A stretch of 64,000 nt of DNA from contig JAOAIK010000037.1 in the NCBI GenBank assembly GCA_026414745.1, positions 122,786 to 186,785 of the forward strand, in the 5' to 3' direction. Within the stretch, counting starts at the first letter, position 1, and every line of letters begins with the position of its first letter. Position numbers and translations under genes: made by a program. Shown here one piece after another: positions 46,852 to 54,921 of the stretch. Below the pieces are notes generated by a model that worked only from the letters and a program-made list of their open reading frames with translations, was not told the origin of the DNA and made no database searches. Origin of the DNA: Roseococcus sp. Lineage in GTDB: Bacteria; Pseudomonadota; Alphaproteobacteria; Acetobacterales; Acetobacteraceae.

Positions 46852-47439
46852 ATGCCCGCCCTGTCCCGCCGCGCCACGCTGCTGGCCGTTCTGCTGGTCG
46901 CGGTCTCGCCCGCCTGGGCACAGGTCAAGCCGCCCGTCGTCCCCGCCGAGGGCCGCTGCCGCGCCGAGCAGATGGGCGCGATCCGCACCGCCTTCGCCAC
47001 CGCGCGCACGCGCCAGGCCGAGGCCATCGCCTTCCTCTTCCGCGCGCCCGATCACGCGCATGTGCGCCGCTGGTTCGGCGATGCGCCCCGCCCCGTGCTG
47101 GCGCAGAACCTCAAGACCATCGCGGCCGCCCTGGCGCGCGAGGACGCCTTCCGCTTCGAATGCCTGCACCCCCAGGCCTGCGCGCGCGGCCCGCTCGCCT
47201 ACACCCGCCCCGCGGGGCTGGTGATGGGCTTCTGCCAGGGTTTCTTCGCCGCGCCCGACGAGGGGCGGGACTCGCGCTTCGGCATCGTCATCCACGAGGC
47301 GAGCCACGCCGCCCTCGGCACGGTGGACGCCGGCTACGGCCCCGAGGCGGCCCTCAAGCTCGCTCTCAAGGAGCCGGGGCGAGCCCTCGGCAACGCCGAC
47401 AACTACGAGTACTTCGTCGAGTTCCTGCCCCGGCCCTGA
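46852..47439 (+). CDS. Secreted M35-like Asp-zincin metallopeptidase (lysine-specific endopeptidase-like)
   Basis: A 195-residue exported protein with a signal peptide (ATLLAVLLVAVSPAWA, cleavage near residue 24). The zinc motif HEASHAALG near residue 146 is followed by GTVDAGYGPEAALKLA and NADNYEYFVEFLP, the order HExxH ... GTxDxxYG ... NADNYExF of M35/lysine-specific metallo-endopeptidases, where Asp is the third zinc ligand. Four cysteines before it may form disulfides. These peptidases are best known from fungi and some bacteria. GGAGGAGAG precedes the ATG. The 3' end overlaps the convergent CoA transferase gene by 37 nt. Confidence 0.8.
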   Translation: MPALSRRATLLAVLLVAVSPAWAQVKPPVVPAEGRCRAEQMGAIRTAFATARTRQAEAIAFLFRAPDHAHVRRWFGDAPRPVLAQNLKTIAAALAREDAFRFECLHPQACARGPLAYTRPAGLVMGFCQGFFAAPDEGRDSRFGIVIHEASHAALGTVDAGYGPEAALKLALKEPGRALGNADNYEYFVEFLPRP

Positions 47440-48671
47440 TCGGCCGCGCCGGCCGCGCCATCGCCCAGCCCGATCACTCCCGCCGCCGCCAGCGCCCGCA
47501 GCCGGGCCTCGTCGAGGCCCAGCACCGCGCCCAGCACCGCCGCCGTATCCGCCCCGAGCGGCGGCGGGGCGGCGAGCGGCTCCTCCTCCCCCGACAGGCG
47601 AAGCGGGCTGCGCAGCAGCGGCGCCGCCACCCCTGCCGCATGCGGCACGCTGCGGATCAGGCCGCGATGCGCCACCTGCGGGTCATCGGCCACGCCGCGC
47701 ATGTCGAGAATGGGCCCGCAGGGCACCCCGGCCGCCTCCAGCGCGGCGATCCACGCGGCCGTGGGCCGCGCGCGCAGTGCCCCGGCCACCTCGGCATCGA
47801 GCGCCGCCCGGTGGCGCACGCGCAGGTCGTTGGAGGCGAAGCGCGGATCGGCCGCGAGATCGTCCCGGCCGAGCGCGGCGCACAGCGCCTCGAACTGCCG
47901 GTCATTGCCCGCGCCGACGATCACATGCCCATCGGCCGTGGGATAGACGTTGGAGGGCGCGGCGACGGGGTTGGAGTTGCCGATGCGTGCCGGCACCTCT
48001 CCCGTCATCAGGAAGCCGAGCATCAGGTGCGCGGTCATCGCCACCGAGGCGTCGAGCATCGCGCAGTCCACATGCCCGGCCTCGCCGGTGCGCGCGCGCC
48101 TGAGCAGCGCGCCCAGCACGCCCACCGCCGCCGTCATGCCGGTGAAGAGATCCGTGACGGGGATGGCGGTGCGGGTGGGCGGGCCGTCCGGCTCGCCCAC
48201 CGTGCTCATCAGCCCGGCCATGCCCTGCATGATCACGTCATAGGCCGGGCGCCTCGCATAGGGCCCGTCGGGGCCGAAGCCGGTGATGGAGCAGGTGACG
48301 AGGCGCGGGTTGAGGGCGCGCAGCTGCGCCGCGCCGAGGCCGAGCTTCTCGAGGCTGCCGGCCTTGCTGTTCTCCACGAACACGTCGGCATGGCGGGCGA
48401 GGTCGCGCACCAGGGCCGCGCCCTCGGGCCGCTGCACGTCGATGGCGAGGCCGCGCTTGTTGCGGTTGCAGGCGAGGTAGAAGGCGCTCTCGCGCGTCGG
48501 CGCGCCGGATGCGTCGCGCAGGTGCGGGCCGATGCGGCGCGTGTCGTCCCCCGCCCCGGGCGGCTCCACCTTCCACACCGTCGCGCCGAGATCGCCGAGA
48601 AGCTGCGTCGCCCAGGGCCCCGCGACGACGCGCGTGAGGTCGAGCACCACCATGCCCTCGAGCGGCCGCAT
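47403..48671 (-). CDS. CaiB/BaiF-type (class III) CoA transferase
   Basis: A 422-residue class III CoA transferase. MVVLDLTRVVAGPWATQLLGDLGA and KVEPPGAGDDTR open the fold; NKRGLAIDVQ, VENSKAGSLEKLGLG, SITGFGPDGPYA and the catalytic Asp in VDCAMLDASVAM near residue 200 follow. It moves CoA between carboxylic acids and activates or deactivates an organic acid. It is the last gene of the seven-gene acyl-CoA operon, with the ATG overlapping the upstream stop by one base. The last 20 residues overlap the Asp-zincin gene and are low-complexity. Confidence 0.92.
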   Translation of the reverse strand: MRPLEGMVVLDLTRVVAGPWATQLLGDLGATVWKVEPPGAGDDTRRIGPHLRDASGAPTRESAFYLACNRNKRGLAIDVQRPEGAALVRDLARHADVFVENSKAGSLEKLGLGAAQLRALNPRLVTCSITGFGPDGPYARRPAYDVIMQGMAGLMSTVGEPDGPPTRTAIPVTDLFTGMTAAVGVLGALLRRARTGEAGHVDCAMLDASVAMTAHLMLGFLMTGEVPARIGNSNPVAAPSNVYPTADGHVIVGAGNDRQFEALCAALGRDDLAADPRFASNDLRVRHRAALDAEVAGALRARPTAAWIAALEAAGVPCGPILDMRGVADDPQVAHRGLIRSVPHAAGVAAPLLRSPLRLSGEEEPLAAPPPLGADTAAVLGAVLGLDEARLRALAAAGVIGLGDGAAGAADQGRGRNSTKYS

Positions 48672-50515
48672 CACGCCTCCCGCAGCACGGCGAGCAGCAT
48701 GCCGGCGGAGACCTCGCGCCGTCCCGCCACGGGGAGCGAGTCCACCACCCCGTCGCGCGGGGCGAGGATGGGAGTCTGCACCTTCATCGCCTCCAGCACC
48801 AGCAGCGTCTCGCCCGCGCGCACCGCATCGCCCTCGCGCACGGCGATGCGCGCCACCATGGCGGCGAAGGGCGCGCGGAGCACGCCATCGCCCGCGCTCT
48901 CGCCGGCGCGGCGCGGCACATGGCGCGCGAGGCGCAGATCCCGCGCCCCCCAGTGCAGGTGCAGCGCCCCGCCATCGCCCGCGACGGCGAGGGGGCGCGT
49001 CACGCCATCCACCGTGGCGAGGCCGGGGGCGAGGGCGATGCGGTGCACGGCCTCGCCCAGCGTCACGCGCCATCCTCCCTCCCAGGCGATGGCGACGCGG
49101 CGCGGCCCCTCGAGGTCGAGCACATGGCCGGGACCGCCGGCGAAGGGCGGGGGCGTGTCGTGCCGGATGCCGGCGAGCAGCAGCGCCCCCAGCGCGGTGA
49201 GGGCGCTGTCCTCGCCCTCCGCCAGCAGGGAGGGCGCCGCGCGCCCGAGCCAGCCGGTATCGGGCGGCCCCTCGGCGAAGCGCGGCGCGCGCAGCACGGC
49301 GGCGAGCAGGGCGCGGTTGCTCGCGACGCCGAGCAGCACGGTCCGCTCGAGCGCCGCGGCCAGCCGCTCGCGCGCCTCCGCGCGCGTCGGCGCATGGGCG
49401 ATGAGCTTCGCGAGCATGGTGTCGTAGTCGCGCGGGATGTCGCGCCCCGCCTCCAGCGCATGATCCACGCGCAGGCCCTCGGGCGGGCGCCAGGCCAGCA
49501 CCGGCCCCGCCTGCGGGGCGAAGCCCTGCGCCGGATCCTCGGCGCAGAGCCGCGCCTCGATGGCATGGCCCGAGAGGCTCACCTCCTCCTGGCGCAGCGT
49601 CAGCGGCTCGCCGCGCGCGATGCGCAGCTGCCACTCCACGAGGTCGAGCCCGGTCAGCGCCTCGGTCACGCCATGCTCCACCTGCAGGCGCGTGTTCATC
49701 TCGAGGAAGACGAAGCGGCCATCGGGGGCGAGGAGGAACTCGACCGTGCCCGCGCCGACATAGCCCACGGCGCGGACGAGGCGCAGCGCGGCCTCGCCCA
49801 TGGCCGCGCGCGTCGCGGGCTCGAGCGCGGGGCCCTCCTCGATCAGCTTCTGGTGGCGGCGCTGCACCGAGCAGTCGCGCTCGCCGAGGTGGATCGCATG
49901 GCCCGCTGCGTCGGCCAGCACCTGGATCTCCACATGGCGCGCGCCATCGAGGCAGGGTTCGAGCAGGAGCCGTCCGTCGCCGAAGGCCTGCTCGGCCTCG
50001 CGGCGGGCGAGCGCCAGGGCCTCGGGCAGGGCCGCCGCCGTCTCCACCCGGCGCATGCCGCGCCCGCCGCCGCCGGCCGCGGCCTTCACCATCACCGGAA
50101 AGCCGAGGCGGAGGGCGGCCTCCTCCGTGGGCTCGGCCGTCTCGAGGCAGGGCAGGCCGGCCTCCCGCGCCAGGCGCTTCGCCTGCGCCTTGTCGCCCAT
50201 GGCGGCGATGACGCGCGCGGGCGGGCCGACGAAGACCAGCCCCGCCCGCGCCACCGCCTCTGCGAAGGCGGCCCGCTCGGAGAGGAAACCGTAGCCCGGA
50301 TGCACCGCCGTCGCGCCGAGCGCGCGGGCCGCGGCGATCACCCCCTCGATGTCGAGATAGCCCCCCGGCAGGGGTGCGGCGGCATCGGCCTCGCGCACAT
50401 GCGGCGCGCCGGCATCGGCGGCGGAATGCACGGCGAGCACGGCGATGCCCATGCGCCGGGCGGTGCGCGCGATGCGCCGCGCGATCTCGCCCCGGTTGGC
50501 GACGAGCAGCCTCAC
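48671..50515 (-). CDS. Acyl-CoA carboxylase alpha subunit (biotin carboxylase plus biotin carrier)
   Basis: A 614-residue subunit like those of methylcrotonyl-, propionyl- or geranyl-CoA carboxylases. The biotin carboxylase part has LLVANRGEIARR at the start, HPGYGFLSE, the glycine loop AAAGGGGRGMRR, RDCSVQRRHQKLIEE and EMNTRLQVEHGVTE. The biotin carrier at the C-terminus has LEAMKVQTPI, with Val after the biotinyl lysine instead of the usual Met. The start is GTG at 50515, overlapping the acyl-CoA dehydrogenase stop as GTGA. The substrate is not fixed by sequence. Confidence 0.93.
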   Translation of the reverse strand: MRLLVANRGEIARRIARTARRMGIAVLAVHSAADAGAPHVREADAAAPLPGGYLDIEGVIAAARALGATAVHPGYGFLSERAAFAEAVARAGLVFVGPPARVIAAMGDKAQAKRLAREAGLPCLETAEPTEEAALRLGFPVMVKAAAGGGGRGMRRVETAAALPEALALARREAEQAFGDGRLLLEPCLDGARHVEIQVLADAAGHAIHLGERDCSVQRRHQKLIEEGPALEPATRAAMGEAALRLVRAVGYVGAGTVEFLLAPDGRFVFLEMNTRLQVEHGVTEALTGLDLVEWQLRIARGEPLTLRQEEVSLSGHAIEARLCAEDPAQGFAPQAGPVLAWRPPEGLRVDHALEAGRDIPRDYDTMLAKLIAHAPTRAEARERLAAALERTVLLGVASNRALLAAVLRAPRFAEGPPDTGWLGRAAPSLLAEGEDSALTALGALLLAGIRHDTPPPFAGGPGHVLDLEGPRRVAIAWEGGWRVTLGEAVHRIALAPGLATVDGVTRPLAVAGDGGALHLHWGARDLRLARHVPRRAGESAGDGVLRAPFAAMVARIAVREGDAVRAGETLLVLEAMKVQTPILAPRDGVVDSLPVAGRREVSAGMLLAVLREA

Positions 50516-51687
50516 CGCCGCCCCTTGCGCGCATCGAGGCCCATGCGCCGGGCGATGATCTGCAGCATCACCTCGTCGGCGCCGCCGCCGATGGAGCCGA
50601 GGCGGAAGTCCCGATAGGCGCGGCTGATCCAGTTCTCCCAGGTATAGCCCATGCCTCCCATGAACTGCATGCACCAGTCCGCCACCTCGCGCGAGACGCG
50701 GCCGGCCTTGAGCTTCGCCATGGAGGCGAGCTCGGTCACGTCCTCGCCGGCGACGTAGAGTTCGGTGGCGCGCCAGGTCAGGGCGCGCAGCGCCTCCACC
50801 TCGGTCTTGAGCTCGGCGAGCTTGAACTGGATGAACTGGTTGTCGAGCAGCGGCCGGCCGAAGGCCTCGCGCGTGCGCAGATACTCGGCCACATGCTCGA
50901 TCAGCCCGCCGATGGCCAGCCGCCGCGCCGCGGCGTTCAGCCGCTCCTCCTGGAACTGGCGCATCTGGTAGAAGAAGCCGCGCCCCTCCTCGCCGATGCG
51001 GTTGCGCCGCGGCACGCGCACCTCGTCGAGGAAGAGCTGCGCCGTGTCGCTGCACCACATGCCGAACTTGCGGATCTTGCGGCGGGTCACGCCCGGCCGG
51101 TCCGGCCCGCCCGGGCGCTCGCGCAGCGGCAGCACGATCAGGCTCTTGTTGCGGTGCGGATCGTCGCCCCCGGTGTTGGCGAGGAGGCAGACCCAGTCCG
51201 CCTCCATGCCGTTGGTGATCCACATCTTGCCGCCGCTGATCACGTAGTCGTCGCCGTCGGTGCGCGCCACGGTGCGGATGGAGGCGACATCGGAGCCCGC
51301 GCCCGCCTCGGAGACGCCGATGGCCACCACCACCTCGCCCGCGATGGCGGGGGCGAGATACTCGGCGCGCAGCGCGTCGCTGCCGAACTCGGCGAGGGCG
51401 GGGGTGGCCATGTCGGACTGCACCGAGAGCGCCATGCCCACGCCCTGCGCCTTCATCGCGCCCAGCGCCTCTCCCGCCGCGACGGAGAAGGAGAAGTCGA
51501 GACCCTGGCCGCCATACTCCACCGGCTTGGTGATGCCGAAGAGGCCGAGCCGCCCTGCCTTGCGGAACAGCTCGCGCGAGGGGAAGCACTCCGCCTCCTC
51601 CCACGCGTCCACATGGGGGTCGATCTCCTCGGCGACGAAGCGGCGCACGCTCTCCATCAGCGCGCGGTGCTCGGGGGTGAGGATCAT
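50512..51687 (-). CDS. Acyl-CoA dehydrogenase
   Basis: A 391-residue FAD acyl-CoA dehydrogenase. Features are TPEHRALMESVRRFVAEEIDP, ALSVQSDMATPALAEFG, GVSEAGAGSDVASIRT (FAD/substrate loop), KMWITNGMEADWVCLL, and a C-terminal QFMGGMGYTWENWISRAYRDFR with the SIGGGADEV end block. The QxxGGxGY loop fits the isovaleryl-, glutaryl- and citronellyl-CoA dehydrogenase branch. It makes the alpha-beta enoyl-CoA that the adjacent carboxylase would use. ATGA overlap with the upstream carboxylase beta gene. Confidence 0.94.
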   Translation of the reverse strand: MILTPEHRALMESVRRFVAEEIDPHVDAWEEAECFPSRELFRKAGRLGLFGITKPVEYGGQGLDFSFSVAAGEALGAMKAQGVGMALSVQSDMATPALAEFGSDALRAEYLAPAIAGEVVVAIGVSEAGAGSDVASIRTVARTDGDDYVISGGKMWITNGMEADWVCLLANTGGDDPHRNKSLIVLPLRERPGGPDRPGVTRRKIRKFGMWCSDTAQLFLDEVRVPRRNRIGEEGRGFFYQMRQFQEERLNAAARRLAIGGLIEHVAEYLRTREAFGRPLLDNQFIQFKLAELKTEVEALRALTWRATELYVAGEDVTELASMAKLKAGRVSREVADWCMQFMGGMGYTWENWISRAYRDFRLGSIGGGADEVMLQIIARRMGLDARKGRR

Positions 51688-53291
51688 GGCCGGGCCACTC
51701 CGAACTGCACGGGGTTCAGTGTGCGCGCCGCCCCTTCGCGGATGGTCGCGAAGACGAAGGCGAGGATGGCGCGCGTCTCGCGCGGGTCGATCACGCCGTC
51801 GTCCAGCAGCAGGCCGGAGGTGACGAAGGCGTCGGACTGCCGCTCGAAATTCGCCATGATGGCCGCGCGCTGGGCGGCGAGGCGCGCCTCGTCGGGCGGC
51901 TCGCCGCGGCGGGCGGCGGCGGCACGCGCCACGATCTCCATGGTGCCCGCCGCCTGCGCCGCCCCCATCACCGCGGTGCGCGAGAGCGGCCAGGAGAAGA
52001 GGAAGCGCGGGCCGAAGGCGCGCCCGCACATGCCGTAGTTGCCCGCGCCGAAGCTCGCGCCGCAGAGCAGCGTCACCTGCGGCACCGGCGCGTTGCTCAG
52101 CGCCTGGATCAGCTTCGCGCCGTGCTTGACCATGCCGGCCTCCTCGCTGGCGCGGCCGACGATGAAGCCCGTGGTGTTCTGCAGCCAGAGCAGGGGCGTG
52201 CCCGACTGCGCCGCCGCCTGCACGAAATGCGTGGCCTTGGCGGCGCCGGCGGGGTCGAGCGGGCCGTTGTTGGCGAGGATGCCGATGGCGTGCCCCTCGA
52301 GGCGTGCGCGGCCGCAGAGGGTGGCCGGACCGTAATCGGGCTTGAAGGGCAGGAAGGCGCTGTCGTCCACCAGCCGCGCGATCACCTCGTGCATGTCCAC
52401 CGGCTCGCGGAAATCGGCGGGCATCACGCCGGCGAGCTCGGCCGGATCATGCCGGGGCGGGCGGGGCGGCACGGGCGGCGGCGGGGCCTCGGCGCGCCAG
52501 TCGAGGCTCGCCACGATCTCGCGCAGCAGCGCCACCGCGTCCGCGTCGTCGGCGGCGAGATGCTCGCACAGGCCCGAGACGCGCGCGTGCATCGCCGCCC
52601 CGCCCAGCGCCTCGTCATCGGCCTGCTCGCCGGTCGCGGCGCGCAGCAGGGCGGGGCCGGCGAGGTAGGCGCGCCCCTGCCCTTCCACCATCACCACATG
52701 GTCCGACAGGCCGGGCATGTAGGCCCCGCCCGCCGCCGAGGGCCCGTGCACCGAGGTGATCACGGGAATCCCGGCCGCCGAGAGCCGCGCGAGGTTGCGG
52801 AAGATCGCCCCGCCGTTCACGAACTTCTCGACGCGATACTTGAGCAGGTTGGCCCCCGCGCTCTCCACCAGGTGCAGGAAGGGCAGCCGGTTCTCGAGCG
52901 CGATCTCCTGGCAGCGCAGCAGCTTGCGGTTGCCCATCTCGCTGAGCGCGCCGCCGGCGATGCCCGCATCGGTGGCCACCACCATCACCCGCGTGCCGGC
53001 GACGAAGCCGATGCCGGCGAGCTGCGCCCCGCCGGGCACGGCATCCTCCTCCGTGCCGTATCCGGCGAGGCTCATCAGCGGCAGGAAGGGCCGGTCGGCG
53101 TCGAGCAGCCGCGCGAGACGCTCGCGCGGGGGCAGCTTGCCGCGCGCCGCCCAGCCTGCCGTGCCGCGCGCCGAGGCCGCCGCCGCCTCGGCCTCCAGCG
53201 CGCGCAGCGCCGCGAGCTTCTCCTCGAGCGCCGCACGCCGGGCCGCGAAGACCGCGCCCGAGGTGTCGAGCGCGCTCTCGATCGGCCTCAT
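51684..53291 (-). CDS. Acyl-CoA carboxylase beta subunit (carboxyltransferase)
   Basis: A 535-residue carboxyltransferase of the methylcrotonyl/propionyl/geranyl-CoA carboxylase type. It has the N-terminal GKLPPRERLARLLD, HLVESAGANLL, SVHGPSAAGGAYMPGLSD near residue 165, a second crotonase half with ILANNGPLDPAGAAKATHF, LLWLQNTTGFIVG and GASFGAGNYGMCGRAFGPRFLFSWP near 410. The last block is characteristic of MccB/GcdB-like subunits. It pairs with the alpha subunit two genes downstream, with the dehydrogenase between them. Confidence 0.94.
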   Translation of the reverse strand: MRPIESALDTSGAVFAARRAALEEKLAALRALEAEAAAASARGTAGWAARGKLPPRERLARLLDADRPFLPLMSLAGYGTEEDAVPGGAQLAGIGFVAGTRVMVVATDAGIAGGALSEMGNRKLLRCQEIALENRLPFLHLVESAGANLLKYRVEKFVNGGAIFRNLARLSAAGIPVITSVHGPSAAGGAYMPGLSDHVVMVEGQGRAYLAGPALLRAATGEQADDEALGGAAMHARVSGLCEHLAADDADAVALLREIVASLDWRAEAPPPPVPPRPPRHDPAELAGVMPADFREPVDMHEVIARLVDDSAFLPFKPDYGPATLCGRARLEGHAIGILANNGPLDPAGAAKATHFVQAAAQSGTPLLWLQNTTGFIVGRASEEAGMVKHGAKLIQALSNAPVPQVTLLCGASFGAGNYGMCGRAFGPRFLFSWPLSRTAVMGAAQAAGTMEIVARAAAARRGEPPDEARLAAQRAAIMANFERQSDAFVTSGLLLDDGVIDPRETRAILAFVFATIREGAARTLNPVQFGVARP

Positions 53292-54262
53292 GCCCGTGCG
53301 GCGAGGGCGCGCGCCGCGCGGAAGCGCGCGAGGCTGCCCGCCCGCAACAGATGCCCGTTCAGCCGCCGGCCGATGATGGATTCCGCGAGGCGCGCGGCCT
53401 CCAGCAGCGCCTCCAGATCCACCCCGGTGGCGATGCCCATCTCGTGGCACATGAACACCATGTCCTCGGTGCAGATGTTGCCCGCGGCGGTGATGTCGCC
53501 CGGCGCCGAGAAGGGGCAGCCGCCGAGCCCGGCCACCGAACTGTCGAACAGGTCCACCCCCATCATGAGGCCCGCGAGCATGTTGGCCGCCCCGAGGCCG
53601 CGCGTGTCGTGCAGGTGCAGCCCCACGCGCGCCGTGGGCACCGCCTCGCGCACCGCGGCCACGAGGCGCTTCACCGCCACGGGGTTCGCCCAGCCCATGG
53701 TGTCCGCGAGCAGGATCTTCGGCACGCCATGGCCCTGGGCGCGGCACAGCGCCTCGGCCGCGCGGGCGGCGGCGACGCTGCGCTCGGGCGGCACATCGCC
53801 CTCGAAGTTGCAGCCGAAGGCGGCGAGCACCGTCATGGTCTCCACCCGCAGCCCGTGCTCGGCGTAGAGCGCCATCCAGCCCTGCTGGCGCGCCGCCATC
53901 TCCTCGGCCGAGCAGCCGTTGTTGCGCCGGGCGAAGGCGTCGGAGGCGTAGTAGGCGAGGCGGGCGCGCACATCCACGCCCGGCGTGGCGAGCGCGCGCA
54001 GGAAGCCCTTCTCGTTCAGCCAGAGCGCCGCATAGGTCACGCCCGGGCGCTTGCGCAGCGCGGCGAAGAGCTGCTCGCTGTCGGCCATCTGCGGCACCGC
54101 CCGCGGGCTGACGAAGCTCGCCACCTGGATGTAGCGCAGCCCCGTCTCGGCCAGCGCCTCCACCAGCCGCACCCGCTCTTCCAGCGGATAGACGCGCGGC
54201 TCGATCTGGAAGCCCTCGCGCGGGCCCTCCTCGCGGAACTCCACCTCGGCCGGCAGCTCCAT
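53288..54262 (-). CDS. Hydroxymethylglutaryl-CoA lyase family protein
   Basis: A 324-residue DRE-TIM metallolyase. It starts VEFREEGPREGFQIEPRVYP (Arg/Glu active site), then IQVASFVSPRAVPQMADSEQL, ADTMGWANP, GLHLHDTRGLG (metal His-x-His) and DSSVAGLGGCPFSAPGDITAAGN in two blocks with the signature cysteine near residue 250. HMG-CoA lyases make acetyl-CoA and acetoacetate at the end of leucine breakdown. The PGDIT insertion in the signature loop marks a divergent subgroup, so the substrate may differ. ATGA overlap with the carboxylase beta gene. Confidence 0.9.
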   Translation of the reverse strand: MELPAEVEFREEGPREGFQIEPRVYPLEERVRLVEALAETGLRYIQVASFVSPRAVPQMADSEQLFAALRKRPGVTYAALWLNEKGFLRALATPGVDVRARLAYYASDAFARRNNGCSAEEMAARQQGWMALYAEHGLRVETMTVLAAFGCNFEGDVPPERSVAAARAAEALCRAQGHGVPKILLADTMGWANPVAVKRLVAAVREAVPTARVGLHLHDTRGLGAANMLAGLMMGVDLFDSSVAGLGGCPFSAPGDITAAGNICTEDMVFMCHEMGIATGVDLEALLEAARLAESIIGRRLNGHLLRAGSLARFRAARALAARA

Positions 54263-54303
54263 GCGCGTTCCTCCCCTCTGCCCCGGGGGAGCATGGCATG
54301 GCT

Positions 54304-54921
54304 TCAGCCGGAGGGCGACTGCCCCGCCAGCAGATACAGGCGCACCGCCTCGGGCAGGCTGCGCACCTCGAGCTTCTCCATCAGCTTCGCGCGGTGCACC
54401 TCCACCGTGCGCGGGCTGATGCCGAGGCGCGCGGCCACGAGCTTGTTGGGCTGCCCCTCGACGAGCAGGGCGAGCACCTCCGCCTCGCGCGGCGAGAGCA
54501 GGGCGAGGCGGCGGCGCGCCGAGGCCGTGCGCTCGCGCGCCTCGCCGGCGGCGCGGGCAGCGGCGAGCGCCTCCTCCACCGCGCCCAGGATGCGCGCCTC
54601 GGTGTAGGGCTTCTCCACGAAGTCGAAGGCGCCGGCGCGCATGCCGCGCACGGCGAGCGGGATGTCGGCGTGGCCGGTGACGAGCACGACGGGCGGCGGG
54701 GCCTCCCGGGCGCGCAGGGCGGCGAGCACCTCGAGCCCGTCCATTCCCGGCATGCGCACGTCGAGGATCACGCAGCCGCCGGCAAGGCCGCGCCCCGCCT
54801 CGGCGAGCAGCGCCTCCCCGCTTTCATAGAGGGCCACCGCATGGCCTGCCGCGCCGAGCAGCGCGGCCAGCGAGCGCCGCACCGCCGCGTTGTCGTCCAC
54901 CACATGCACCACCTCGGTCAT
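54304..54921 (-). CDS. FixJ/NarL-type response regulator
   Basis: A 205-residue regulator. The receiver has VHVVDDNAAVRR with acidic residues 9-10, acceptor D54 in VILDVRMPGMDG, the conserved Thr in LVTGHAD and the Lys in EKPYTE. The C-terminal LuxR-type helix-turn-helix has LSPREAEVLALLVEG and GISPRTVEVHRAKLMEK. Its start overlaps the kinase stop by 4 nt, and the acyl-CoA genes begin 41 nt after its stop. It probably regulates this operon or a related catabolic set. Confidence 0.93.
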   Translation of the reverse strand: MTEVVHVVDDNAAVRRSLAALLGAAGHAVALYESGEALLAEAGRGLAGGCVILDVRMPGMDGLEVLAALRAREAPPPVVLVTGHADIPLAVRGMRAGAFDFVEKPYTEARILGAVEEALAAARAAGEARERTASARRRLALLSPREAEVLALLVEGQPNKLVAARLGISPRTVEVHRAKLMEKLEVRSLPEAVRLYLLAGQSPSG

